The translations under genes were made by a program, and so were the position numbers. From an uncultured Gemmata sp. (lineage in GTDB: Bacteria > Planctomycetota > Planctomycetia > Gemmatales > Gemmataceae): a stretch of DNA of 64,000 bases. The notes beneath the pieces are model-generated. The model ran no database searches. It was not told the origin of the DNA and saw only the letters and a list, made by a program, of their open reading frames with translations. The DNA lies in NCBI GenBank assembly GCA_937924775.1, contig CALDUT010000007.1, positions 124,001 through 188,000 on the forward strand. Direction: 5' to 3'. Shown here one piece after another: positions 55,942-64,000 of the stretch. Positions within the stretch are counted from its first letter, which is position 1. Each line of letters opens with the position of its first letter.

Positions 55942-58203
55942 TCAATAGAAGCCGAGGTCCATCGCGTTGGCGAGTGTCCGGGCGACCCACCACGCCCCGC
56001 TGCGCCACTTCGCATGAATTTTGACCTTGGCGAGCTGTCCGGGGTCGATGGCCTCGTCGGGATCCAGCATCTGGACTTCCACCAGGTAAACCTGAGCGAG
56101 GGGCACAAGCACGTTAGGGTCTTCGTGGGGTTTGACGGCCAACGAACCGCCGCCGCGTTGCGTCAGGGCGAGCGGCACGGTGGCGGCATTCTGGGCCGGC
56201 AGGCGTTTGAGCTTGCCGTGGAAGATGCGATCGCTGCGGCCTTTGGCATAGATCGAAGCCTCGAGTTCGCCGAGGGCGGCCAGATCGTCTTTGAGCAGGC
56301 GATAATCCGGGGGCGACACCGGGACTTTCACAATCAGCCGGCGGGGATCGCCGATCGCGAACAGGGGTGTGGTTTCGGTGTAACCTTTGTCGAAGAGTTT
56401 GTTGAGTTCTTCGCGTCTGGGGGCTGTCACGATCATGCCGGACCGCGGGGCTTTCACTAGCTTGACGCGGTCGAACCGTTCTTCGAGCCGCAGCAGGTCC
56501 ATTTCGGCGATTTTCGCTTTGGTTTCAGCACGGGCTCGTTCGGCGGCCAGCCGGCGGGCTTCTTCGAGATTGCCCATAGTTCGCGCGGTGGTCTCGGCAC
56601 TTTTGAGTTTGGTGGCAATGGCCTCTTGCTCGTCGCGCAGGGCTCGGGCACCGGCCAGAAGCACTTCCAATTCTTCGCTGTGGAAGCGGGCCAGTGGCGT
56701 ACCGGCTTGAACCATTTTGTCGGAGGGTAAATCTTCGAGAGCCACCAGCCGCGCAGGTTCGGGAAGAAAGACATAATCTACGGCTTCGGGGTCCACACCG
56801 ATCAAGCCAGTTTCGTGAACCCGGCTGATGGGCAACGGCAACCAGAAGAACGCCACAAGAAACGTCATCAGAGTACCCAGGGTGATATAGACGCGTGCCG
56901 CTTTCATATCAGGCAACCGCCCACGCTGGCGAATGTTTTTGATAATCCGGTAGGTCGGCCAGATGAAGATCGATGCCAGCGCCATCATCGCCAACATCTG
57001 GCTGAGAATCTTGAGTTTGGGACCTAAAAAACCGGATAAAAACCACAGAATGCTGAAGGTGATCACCCATCGATAGACCCAACTGGCTATCGCATAGACA
57101 ACAAAAAACCAGCGCCGCCAGGGGGCCATATACGGTTCCGGGGGGACTTCGATGCCCAAGGCCTTGGACAGAAACAGGTTATTCAAAAACCGGTTGGCCT
57201 TTTCGCGAAGATTCGGCACTTCCAGCCAGTCGGCCAGAATGTAGTAGCCGTCGAAGCGCATGAGCGGATTGGCATTGAACATCACCGTCGATACCGAACA
57301 CAACACCATGATGCACAGCGCGATGTTGTTGATCGTCGGATAGGCCGGGGTATACCACCAGACGAAGGTCGCTAGCGCTGCGATGACCAGTTCGACATAG
57401 ATACCGGCAAAGCTGATGATGATCCGTTTCCATTTATCCGCGAGCGTCCACGCATCGGTGACATTGGCATAAAGACAGGGAGATAGGCACATGAATAACA
57501 AGCCCATCTCGTGACACTCACCTTGGAAAGCCTTACACGATAAGCCGTGCCCAAATTCGTGAATGACTTTCACCACCCCCAGGGAAAGCCACATATACAG
57601 CACGGAATTCCATGTGAAAAACTCATGATAAGCCGGGAGTTTGGCTTGGAAGGTATTGAAATGCAGTATCACATGGAACAGTGCGGCCAGCATCAGCCCA
57701 ACACTTGCCGCGAAGAACCACGGGGTGAATATCCACCATAAATACCGATACATCCAGGTCAGCAACCGGTCGGGATCAAAGACCGGGATTTTGACGTAGA
57801 GGATGTTGGTGAGCGTGGCGAGGCGGCGGAGGCGGCGTTGTTTGGCACGGCGTTGGAAGAGGTGCCGGGCGGCTCCAGGTTGTTCGTTTTGCACGAGGCC
57901 CGCGGTGATCAGTTGCCGAGCAAAACCTTCCAGGTCGGTCAGTTCCAGACGCAGCGGTTGGAATTCCTCCTCGAAGCGTTCTTGGACTTCTTCCATCGTG
58001 TGCCGCCCGTCGAAGAGCTGGAACACAAAGAATTCCTGTTTGTTGAAGCGGTAGTAGCGAAGGCACACCGGGTCTTTGACGACGTGGTACGTTTTGCCTT
58101 CATACTTTTGCTCAAACACTTGCAAATCGGGACGCACGCGGAGCCGTACCTGTTTGCGGCGTTCGGCCGGGTTGCTGAGATTGGCAATCAGGTCGGTGGC
58201 CAT
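55942..58203 (-). CDS. PqqD-like / M50 metalloprotease / HlyD fusion membrane protein
   Basis: A 753-residue polytopic protein with three parts. Residues about 40-105 resemble PqqD/RRE domains (DPVCLRYYRFNKQEFFVFQLFDGRHTMEEV), which bind peptide leaders in peptide-maturation systems. The membrane part (about 155-460, eight or more helices) is a site-2-type M50 protease with HEFGH (215-219) and the second zinc ligand segment NPLMRFDGYY (312-321), both intact. The C-terminal 290 residues are HlyD-like: lipoyl-type halves around a coiled coil (about 520-580) and a KAPRSGMIV strand. It is comparable to YydH-like putative peptide zinc metalloproteases. Last gene of a three-gene - strand run, 99 bases after the HlyD-WD40 gene. 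Substrate unknown. Confidence 0.85.
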   Translation of the reverse strand: MATDLIANLSNPAERRKQVRLRVRPDLQVFEQKYEGKTYHVVKDPVCLRYYRFNKQEFFVFQLFDGRHTMEEVQERFEEEFQPLRLELTDLEGFARQLITAGLVQNEQPGAARHLFQRRAKQRRLRRLATLTNILYVKIPVFDPDRLLTWMYRYLWWIFTPWFFAASVGLMLAALFHVILHFNTFQAKLPAYHEFFTWNSVLYMWLSLGVVKVIHEFGHGLSCKAFQGECHEMGLLFMCLSPCLYANVTDAWTLADKWKRIIISFAGIYVELVIAALATFVWWYTPAYPTINNIALCIMVLCSVSTVMFNANPLMRFDGYYILADWLEVPNLREKANRFLNNLFLSKALGIEVPPEPYMAPWRRWFFVVYAIASWVYRWVITFSILWFLSGFLGPKLKILSQMLAMMALASIFIWPTYRIIKNIRQRGRLPDMKAARVYITLGTLMTFLVAFFWLPLPISRVHETGLIGVDPEAVDYVFLPEPARLVALEDLPSDKMVQAGTPLARFHSEELEVLLAGARALRDEQEAIATKLKSAETTARTMGNLEEARRLAAERARAETKAKIAEMDLLRLEERFDRVKLVKAPRSGMIVTAPRREELNKLFDKGYTETTPLFAIGDPRRLIVKVPVSPPDYRLLKDDLAALGELEASIYAKGRSDRIFHGKLKRLPAQNAATVPLALTQRGGGSLAVKPHEDPNVLVPLAQVYLVEVQMLDPDEAIDPGQLAKVKIHAKWRSGAWWVARTLANAMDLGFY

Positions 58204-58302
58204 AACGAGCGTTCCTGGGTCGGTTCGAGAGGATCGATCGGTGGGTCGCGGCGCCCCCCCGCGGTCCGGGGGGGGAGCGGGGACACCGCCGCGGCCGCTA
58301 CC

Positions 58303-60366
58303 TTACGGGTTGGGCGGGTTGATGATGATGGTGGCCGCGCTGTGATCGGGCAAGTTGAGTTCTTTGTTACTCATTTCCACACGCACGGTGACGTAGCGGG
58401 TGTCGGTGGCGTCGATGTAGGTAATCCGGCCGGTGTGGGCTTTGCGGGTTACGGTCGGTTTCCACAAATGCACGCCGCCGGCGGCCGTGCCCACCACAAT
58501 GAACGGTTCGTTGCGGATCGGGCTGAAGGCCGCGGTAGTGATCGGCGCGCGGCCGGGGGTGATGAGGCGACCGATTTCCGAACCGCGGCCCCCATTGCGG
58601 GGCGCTTGCCAGAATTGCAGGGTGCCCTTCAGATCACCGTCGCCACCGGCGGTCGCGATAGTGTACGGTTGATCTTCGATGGGCAGGCCCGCCACCACTT
58701 CATCCGGGCCGAAGATAGCCAGGGTGGAAAACGCTCCGGCCGAACTGACATTCTCGATTTGTCCCACGGTTTGGCCGCTGGCGGCATCGACCAGGTCGAT
58801 GCGGGTTTTGTCTTGATCGAAGAGGATGCGTCCGCCATCGCGACTGACGGTGAGAACGTCGATGGTCCCAGCGCGATGGTCGAGCGAGCGGACCACGGCG
58901 GCCCGTTCGGTGCCGAGCTTCCAGATTTTGATGGTCCCGTCTTTGGACGCAGTCACCAAGGTGTTTTGGGGGGTGAAACTGACCGCGGTGATGGTGTCGC
59001 GGTGCTCGTCGGGGAGAGCGTAGAGTTTGCGGGCCGTCGCGGTTTGCCAGATGAACACCTCTCGGCCAGCAGCGCTGGCAAAGAATTCGCCATCGGGGCT
59101 GAAGGTCACGGATTGCACCGCGGCGGTGTGGGCGTCGTCGGGGCGGTGGAGGGGGTTGGTTGGCAGGCGGTCGCGGTCGGCGAGGTTCCACAGGCTGATT
59201 TTGCCATCCTCCCCACCGGTGATGACCAATACGCTTTTGGCCGCTGGCGGGCTGGTCGCGACACAGCGAATCCCCACATTCGACGGCGGAACGAGGCTAT
59301 ACGGTACGACCGGGCGATTGGTCTTCTTCCCAAGGTTGGGATCCCAAACGAGCGCTGCGCCATCGACCCCCACGGAAATGACCAGCGGCCCCTCCGGGTG
59401 GGCCGTGACGGCCACACCAGTGACGGCGCGGCGATGGCCGTTGTGGGAAACCAAAGGCGCACTGGGCACCGCCGGTTCCACGATCACCGGCTCCTTGCGG
59501 GCCACGACATCTTTAAGCAAGGGCAGATACTGAATCGCCAATTGCCCTTCGATGCGGACACGATCGGTCGCTTCAATTTCCATGATCTTGTCGCCGGCTT
59601 TGACATATTCGCCCGGTCGTTTGCTGATGCTGCGAATGATGCCATTGACGCGGCTGCGGATGCGGTGTTTGTCGAGGGCCACTTCCGCTTCGGTGAGGTC
59701 GGCATTGGTTTTGGCGATGGTTTGCCGGGCGTTGGCTTCGTTTTCCCGGAAGCGGGCGAGTGTCAGCTCGGCGTCGATGAGTTCTGTCAGGGCGATCACC
59801 CCTTTCTCTTGAACCCCGCGTTTGACGATGTCGCGGCGTTTTTCGGCTTCCTTGGCCCCGTCGGTGGCGTATTGGAGGGCCACTTGGGCGGAGGCCTTGA
59901 TTTCGCGCGCCCCTGTGATGCGGGCCGCGATTTGCCGATCATCAAGAATGACCAGAATTTGACCATCGACGACTTCATCGCCTTCGGTCAGGCGTTTGAG
60001 GGGCCATTCTTTCTTCAGATCCCTGGGATGGTAAATTTTCAGATCGTCGGGGATAATTTCGCCGGCTTTGGGGTAACTCGCGAAGAGTTCGATGGTGCCA
60101 TCGACTTCCGCGGAAATGATCTGCCGTTCTTCAAATTGCGCAAGAGCATTAGGAATGATGATGGGTTCGCGGCGGGAAGCGATGGTTTTGTATTCGGGAT
60201 ACGGTGCCGGGGCGTACAACGGACTGCCGACGTTGGTATCGCGCAGCGTCGGTTCGGGGCTGTGGGGGCCGGGGGGCCCGCCGGAGGTGGGCTGAGGTCC
60301 ACAGCCGACCAGAACGTGAACGAGAAGCAGGCCGAGTGTCAGCCATCCCAAAAGTCGCGAACGCAT
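58303..60366 (-). CDS. HlyD-like lipoprotein fused to a WD40 propeller
   Basis: A 687-residue predicted lipoprotein (lipobox LVGC, Cys22). The N-terminal half is an adaptor of the HlyD/membrane fusion type: IISAEVDGTIELFASYPKAGEII and GDEVVDGQILVILDD, a coiled-coil hairpin (about 150-235) and HRIRSRVNGIIRSISKRPGEYVKAGDKI. From about 300 to 675 a WD40-like propeller follows, with units such as LVISVGVDGAALVWDP, KISLWNLADRD, FFASAAGREVFIWQTA and LVTASKDGTIKIWKLG. The frame is open 51 codons upstream, but ATG at 60366 has GGAGG eight bases before and starts the lipoprotein signal. Middle gene of the cassette. An adaptor-propeller fusion is rare outside planctomycetes; its partner is unknown. Confidence 0.87.
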   Translation of the reverse strand: MRSRLLGWLTLGLLLVHVLVGCGPQPTSGGPPGPHSPEPTLRDTNVGSPLYAPAPYPEYKTIASRREPIIIPNALAQFEERQIISAEVDGTIELFASYPKAGEIIPDDLKIYHPRDLKKEWPLKRLTEGDEVVDGQILVILDDRQIAARITGAREIKASAQVALQYATDGAKEAEKRRDIVKRGVQEKGVIALTELIDAELTLARFRENEANARQTIAKTNADLTEAEVALDKHRIRSRVNGIIRSISKRPGEYVKAGDKIMEIEATDRVRIEGQLAIQYLPLLKDVVARKEPVIVEPAVPSAPLVSHNGHRRAVTGVAVTAHPEGPLVISVGVDGAALVWDPNLGKKTNRPVVPYSLVPPSNVGIRCVATSPPAAKSVLVITGGEDGKISLWNLADRDRLPTNPLHRPDDAHTAAVQSVTFSPDGEFFASAAGREVFIWQTATARKLYALPDEHRDTITAVSFTPQNTLVTASKDGTIKIWKLGTERAAVVRSLDHRAGTIDVLTVSRDGGRILFDQDKTRIDLVDAASGQTVGQIENVSSAGAFSTLAIFGPDEVVAGLPIEDQPYTIATAGGDGDLKGTLQFWQAPRNGGRGSEIGRLITPGRAPITTAAFSPIRNEPFIVVGTAAGGVHLWKPTVTRKAHTGRITYIDATDTRYVTVRVEMSNKELNLPDHSAATIIINPPNP

Positions 60367-60479
60367 CAGTGTGTCCTCCCCTTGGCTAGGGACCGAAACA
60401 GATTGTGGCAGGGTGGCCGCCGGGGCTGGGCTTGAACCCAGTCCGCCCAAGCGGCGGGACAGCAACAACCAGCGCAGGT

Positions 60480-62693
60480 TTAGAAGAAGAAAATGACCTT
60501 CTCGTAGAACCACTCCCACACCCCATGGAAGAGCGTATAGCCCAGGGGGTGCTGGCCGCAGCGGACGCGGGTCCGCACTTCCAACCCGGTGACGAACATC
60601 TCGCGGGGAACCTGTTTCTCCGGCGGAATGCCCTCGACGTTGAGTTTGACATAGGCCGTCACAACGGGTTCATTTTCATCGTGTTCGTTCTTGTTGGGCA
60701 CGGCTTCCGCCGCCATTTCGTCGCGGTAGAGCCGACCTTGGTAGCTGGTGTCGGGCTGGCTGGAGAGTAGTACGTCGACCACAAGATATTTCCGCTCGCC
60801 TTTGCGGGGGTCGTTTTCGACGAAGTGGGCGTTGGGGTTGGCAAACGCCCGGAGAATTTGGCCCACGTTGCGTTGCGGAATGTCGAGTTTCACATGCCAC
60901 GCCCCTTGGAGGTTCCCCAACCGCAACAGCTCTTCACTGGGTCGGAGGGTGCGACCGAGGAGATTTTCCCGGCGATCGTCGTTGAGAACCGTCCAGCGGG
61001 ACTGACCGCGGACGCGGGCCAGTTCGTCGAAGTCCGGGGCGATGACGTGGAAGTAACCAGGCCCGCGGGGATTGGGAATGCCTTTGCTATCTTTGCGGTT
61101 ATTCTCCTTATTGTATTGTTGGTCGAGCGCTTCCATATCTTTCCACGCCCGGTCGCGTTTGCCTTCGGCGACGGCCCGTTCCGCGTCGATGCGGCTGATC
61201 TCTTCTTTGCTACGCCCCGGTTGTTGTCGCTGCTTGGCGTATTCGATGACCAGGGCACTCTGTTCGATCCACTCGTTTTTGGCCCGGGTGTATTCCTCTT
61301 CGAGTTGGGCGCTGCGGAAGATGGCGATAGGGAAGTTGGGGTCGATTTCCTGGCCGGGTTTCACGCGGATTTCCGTGACGACCCCTTCGCGCGGCGGGAA
61401 GATTTTGGCGATTTCCACTGGCAGAAGCTGGCCTTTGGCATCCATCCGCAGCGGAGCCGGGACCAACACCATCACCCCCACCAGCACGGCTAATAATACA
61501 GCGACAGAAGCCATCACGAAGCGGCGTTTGCCGCCCAAGCCGTCTTGCAGCTTCGCCAGCGGCCACCACAGTACCTTCAGCGGTATTCGTTTGAGTTCGG
61601 CGGCGTTATAAAGGGCGGGGGCCGCGTGCTTGCCGACAATCTCCAACCGCGACACCAACGTGTCGATTTGCTCGGGGGGGTTGAAGCTTTCGAGCATCAG
61701 CACGGAACGGGCCGGCCGCTGCGGGTCTTTCTCGCGTTCATCGCGACACGGCGCAACGATGAGCAATTTGGGCTGGCTTTCGTGCAGATAATCGTCGAGG
61801 GCACTGGCCACAGCCGGCGGCAGGCCGGGGTCGCGTTCGCCGCGGAAGATCAGGGTTTCGCCCCAGTGCAGGACGGCCTCCATGAGGCGGCGCATGGCCC
61901 GCACATGCGTGCTGGCCTTTTCAACCACATCGGCCCCGCTGACCGCTTCCACGGTGACCCGGCGGCGATCGTGGCGAATCCCGACACAAAGCCGGTCGCA
62001 CTCGATCAGCTTGCGGCCTTCATTGGCCACATGATAGGCCACTTCCGTGGGGTGGAGGCTACTGTGGATGTGCCGGGCGAAGGCTTCCACTTGCGAGTAG
62101 GTCTTCTCGATTCCCGCGGCGACCCGGGCGTTGCTGAAGCTGTGGTATTGGCTGGCATAGCCGGCCATTTGGAAGGTGTAATTCAAGAAAGTGGGGTACA
62201 GCCGTGGATCGTGCGTCGCCTCTTGGAAAACTTCGAGGATGCCCAGCGGTTGTTTATCGGGGCTGATAATCGGGGCAAACAGGGCGAAATGGTCGGTGAG
62301 GTTGGCCGGCGGAACAGGGCCCGGTTCGCCCGGACCTGCGGGCATGCGGCCGTTGGGCTCCAGCAGCACCGGTCGGGGGGGCGATGTTTGGAACACTTGC
62401 CGCAGCACTTCGTTGTGACACTGCCGGGCCCCGCGGCGGTGATCCAGGCCGATTTTATCGAGGTTCTCTTGGCACGCCAGTTGCAGGAACCCTTGGGGCG
62501 TCCTCAGCCAAATGGCCCCGGCGGGGGCCTCGATGGCCGCGAGCGTGCGCTGGAGGAACTGCTGATAAAATTCGCCGGGCGGTAAGGCGGAACCGGCAAG
62601 TTTTCCAGCCGATTCAAACGCTTCTTCAATTTGCCGCGCGTATTTGGACCGGGCATCGGTCGCAGCGGCATCCACGGTGGGGGGGGTACTCAC
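60480..62693 (-). CDS. GAF-domain / HlyD-like membrane protein
   Basis: A 737-residue protein. The first 365 residues look like two GAF-type sensory domains (about 45-185 and 205-360; GAIWLRTPQGFLQLACQE and a second unit with RLCVGIRHDRRRVTVEAVSGAD). A membrane helix (about 392-412) precedes an HlyD-type periplasmic part: PAPLRMDAKGQLLP, GVVTEIRVKPGQEI, a coiled coil (about 460-530) and a C-terminal barrel with LDIPQRNVGQILRAFANPNAHF. GAF domains therefore face the cytoplasm and the adaptor faces outside, suggesting a ligand- or state-gated adaptor. First gene of the three-gene cassette; 113 bases to the next start. Confidence 0.85.
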   Translation of the reverse strand: MSTPPTVDAAATDARSKYARQIEEAFESAGKLAGSALPPGEFYQQFLQRTLAAIEAPAGAIWLRTPQGFLQLACQENLDKIGLDHRRGARQCHNEVLRQVFQTSPPRPVLLEPNGRMPAGPGEPGPVPPANLTDHFALFAPIISPDKQPLGILEVFQEATHDPRLYPTFLNYTFQMAGYASQYHSFSNARVAAGIEKTYSQVEAFARHIHSSLHPTEVAYHVANEGRKLIECDRLCVGIRHDRRRVTVEAVSGADVVEKASTHVRAMRRLMEAVLHWGETLIFRGERDPGLPPAVASALDDYLHESQPKLLIVAPCRDEREKDPQRPARSVLMLESFNPPEQIDTLVSRLEIVGKHAAPALYNAAELKRIPLKVLWWPLAKLQDGLGGKRRFVMASVAVLLAVLVGVMVLVPAPLRMDAKGQLLPVEIAKIFPPREGVVTEIRVKPGQEIDPNFPIAIFRSAQLEEEYTRAKNEWIEQSALVIEYAKQRQQPGRSKEEISRIDAERAVAEGKRDRAWKDMEALDQQYNKENNRKDSKGIPNPRGPGYFHVIAPDFDELARVRGQSRWTVLNDDRRENLLGRTLRPSEELLRLGNLQGAWHVKLDIPQRNVGQILRAFANPNAHFVENDPRKGERKYLVVDVLLSSQPDTSYQGRLYRDEMAAEAVPNKNEHDENEPVVTAYVKLNVEGIPPEKQVPREMFVTGLEVRTRVRCGQHPLGYTLFHGVWEWFYEKVIFFF

Positions 62694-63018
62694 GGCATCC
62701 TCGGTTGTTCACCCGCCGACAGGTTGGTGGTGGCCATCCTGTCGCGTGGTTCCAGGGTTGGGGTTCGTGGCTGGGGTCCGTGGGTCGCGTTCTTGCGCCG
62801 GGGGCGAAGCGTCGTCACGGCGGATTGTCAACGGCTTTTGGCGGAACGGGCCCCGCGGAATTGGGATCTTCGCCAACGCCATCCCGCAAACATTATCCGG
62901 TGATGGTACAGCTGTGCTGATTGTAACGCAAACTCCGTTGGTAAGACCAGAGCAGAATCACCCGCGGCGTTTGTCCTGTCCCATCAACCCTTTAGGGAGA
63001 GCATAGAACGCCTTGGCG
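62694..63018. other. Upstream region of the M50/HlyD cassette
   Basis: 325 bases before the GAF-HlyD gene and after the small hypothetical gene on the same strand. It should contain the cassette promoter; AT content rises around 62885-62940, but I cannot name a clear -35/-10 pair. Confidence 0.4.
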
Positions 63019-63375
63019 CTACGCGCCGGGATGTTGATTTTCCCATGTGAGAATGTGGTGCATCAGGTCGGCGGGGTCGATTTCGGTGGTGGGCAGGGGC
63101 CAGTCGAAGCGTTCGGCGGCCGCCAATTGAATGGCCGCGCCGCGGTCGAAGGGATCGTTCCACAGTTGCACAAAGCGGGCGATGGCGCGGCCGCGGCGGC
63201 ACAAGCGCTCCACGCACGACCACGCTTCGTCTTCGCTGCGGGCCGCATCGGCCAGTAATTCCGTCCAATTCGCCAGCCATTCCACGAGCATGCGGGCTTC
63301 AATGTCCCCCAGCCCGCGGGTGAGTCCTTCGTTCCGAAGTACCGCCCGAACCATCGTATCAGAGGGTGTCGGCAT
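63019..63375 (-). CDS. Small hypothetical protein
   Basis: A 118-residue, mostly helical cytoplasmic protein that I do not recognise. It has a Trp/Leu/Glu-rich core (MLVEWLANWTELLADAARSEDEAW-like helix, about 33-56), one Cys followed by a CRRGRAIARFVQLW helix, and a Pro-Thr-Glu stretch near the end. The open frame extends 88 codons upstream with a low-quality sequence; ATG at 63375 has GGGGGA just upstream. It precedes the M50/HlyD cassette on the same strand, 325 bases away, so co-function is uncertain. Confidence 0.6.
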   Translation of the reverse strand: MPTPSDTMVRAVLRNEGLTRGLGDIEARMLVEWLANWTELLADAARSEDEAWSCVERLCRRGRAIARFVQLWNDPFDRGAAIQLAAAERFDWPLPTTEIDPADLMHHILTWENQHPGA

Positions 63376-63608
63376 GCATTCCCCCGCCTTAGCATGGTCT
63401 GAGAGGAAATCGGCAAGCCCCCACTTGCCGATTTCGCCTGGGTCCCGATTGTGTGCTTCGTATGAAGTGGCCGCTGTATATCGGCGAGTGTTCAGAACCG
63501 CAAGCGGACATGCCGCGCATGCGATTGCGGGGCCCCACCCCTGGCAAAGACACCCCGATAGCGTAATCTGGGCTGAACAATTCGACGACAACCGACTGGG
63601 AATGCCCC

Positions 63609-64000
63609 ATGACATCGTGGTTGGAAGTGGGATTGGCAATCATCGTCGCCGCCGCGATGGCCACGGCCGCTCTGACGTGGCTGTTTCCGGCACTCTTGCG
63701 GCCCATTTGGGGCCTTCTGGCCCATACGCTCTACCGGTTCACCGTCTATCATCGTCCGCGGATTCCCCCGGCCGGGGGCGTACTGCTGGTGGCCAACCAT
63801 GTCAGTTACATCGATTGGCTGGTGTTCTGGGTGGCCTGCCCGCGGCCGCTGACGTTTGTCTTGTGGGAAAGGTATTACCGCCATCCGCTGTTGCGGTTTT
63901 TCCTCAGCTGGGTCCGGCATCGCACGATCCGCATTCCCGAGCCGCGGTCCGCGATGCATCGGGCCGCCGATTCCTTGCAGCAGATCGCCGCGGCGCTTGA
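63609..64000 (+). CDS. 1-acyl-glycerol-3-phosphate acyltransferase-like protein (PlsC domain), partial at window edge
   Basis: The first 130 codons are present and the gene runs off the window. An N-terminal hydrophobic helix (about 6-30, LAIIVAAAMATAALTWLFPALL) is followed by the PlsC acyltransferase block I, NHVSYIDW (about 69-76), with the His-x4-Asp catalytic pair. A later VRHRTIRIPEP occupies the block II region. The family moves acyl chains to lysophosphatidic acid or other lysophospholipids. The helix-PlsC order resembles the acyltransferase part of larger MFS/PlsC/AMP-ligase fusions, so more domains may lie downstream. GGGAATGCCCC precedes the ATG; an upstream ATG (63602) is out of frame. 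Confidence 0.8.
   Translation, partial: MTSWLEVGLAIIVAAAMATAALTWLFPALLRPIWGLLAHTLYRFTVYHRPRIPPAGGVLLVANHVSYIDWLVFWVACPRPLTFVLWERYYRHPLLRFFLSWVRHRTIRIPEPRSAMHRAADSLQQIAAAL

Noticed and set aside
57838-60435. An 865-codon open frame on the + strand opposite the M50 and HlyD-WD40 genes
   Set aside because: It is a by-product of GC-rich codon use; it spans two genes and their gap, and its residue pattern (His/Gly/Arg/Asp-rich) matches the mirror of real coding sequence.
60418-60450. A tRNA-like TTCAAGC loop with a five-pair stem on the - strand
   Set aside because: No acceptor stem, D arm or anticodon arm can be drawn around it, and the loop is one base short.
1-64000. CRISPR arrays, insertion sequences, prophage or integron features
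   Set aside because: No regularly spaced direct repeats, transposase-like or integrase-like proteins, or phage structural genes were seen.

Overview
The window looks like a chromosomal segment of a planctomycete, most likely Gemmataceae or a close relative. It is GC-rich. It carries two sets of the planctomycete-specific pair DUF1501 plus PSD1 (cytochrome c / DUF1549 / DUF1553), c-type cytochrome-WD40 and HlyD-WD40 fusions, many secreted proteins of unknown function, and core genes (topA, gatB, hemL) whose presence argues against a plasmid. I see no tRNA, rRNA, CRISPR array, transposase, integrase or prophage gene.

Layout. 1-3.3 kb: the end of an RND pump gene, its membrane-fusion adaptor and a TolC-like outer-membrane protein, all on +. 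3.4-10 kb: on -, an ABC-2 type exporter (ATPase, permease, and a large anchored protein in the same run), then a PIG-L deacetylase. 10.2-12.7 kb: a TrmB-like methyltransferase and an ABC1/UbiB kinase. 13.5-19.6 kb: topA and, divergently, a PpiD/SurA-like anchored protein. 20-24.4 kb: the first DUF1501/PSD1 pair. 24.9-30 kb: a small membrane protein, an anchored AAA ATPase, hemL and gatB. 30.2-40 kb: zinc-ribbon/TM, pseudo-phosphatase, VWA and other planctomycete proteins of unknown role. 40.3-51.9 kb: seven co-directional genes for secreted or anchored proteins that include the second DUF1501/PSD1 pair. 52-55.8 kb: a small Cys-rich protein, a sugar-nucleotide epimerase, a PaaK/CapK-like ligase and a family-2 glycosyltransferase, probably for a surface glycoconjugate. 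55.9-62.7 kb: a three-gene cassette (GAF-HlyD, lipoprotein HlyD-WD40, PqqD-M50-HlyD). The window ends in a PlsC-type acyltransferase cut by the edge.

Two things stand out. First, the gene-free gaps near 19.8 kb and 32.7 kb each hold a parS-like palindrome inside a ~67-bp repeated block with further shared boxes, although no parA, parB or dnaA lies in the window. Second, the 55.9-62.7 kb cassette combines a peptide-binding-like domain, an intact M50 metalloprotease core and three HlyD-type adaptors without an ABC or RND pump. It is the best candidate here for a functionally undescribed export or processing machine.

All assignments come from reading motifs by eye; no database search was run. 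Start codons were often moved downstream of the longest open frame to fit Shine-Dalgarno sites and signal peptides.
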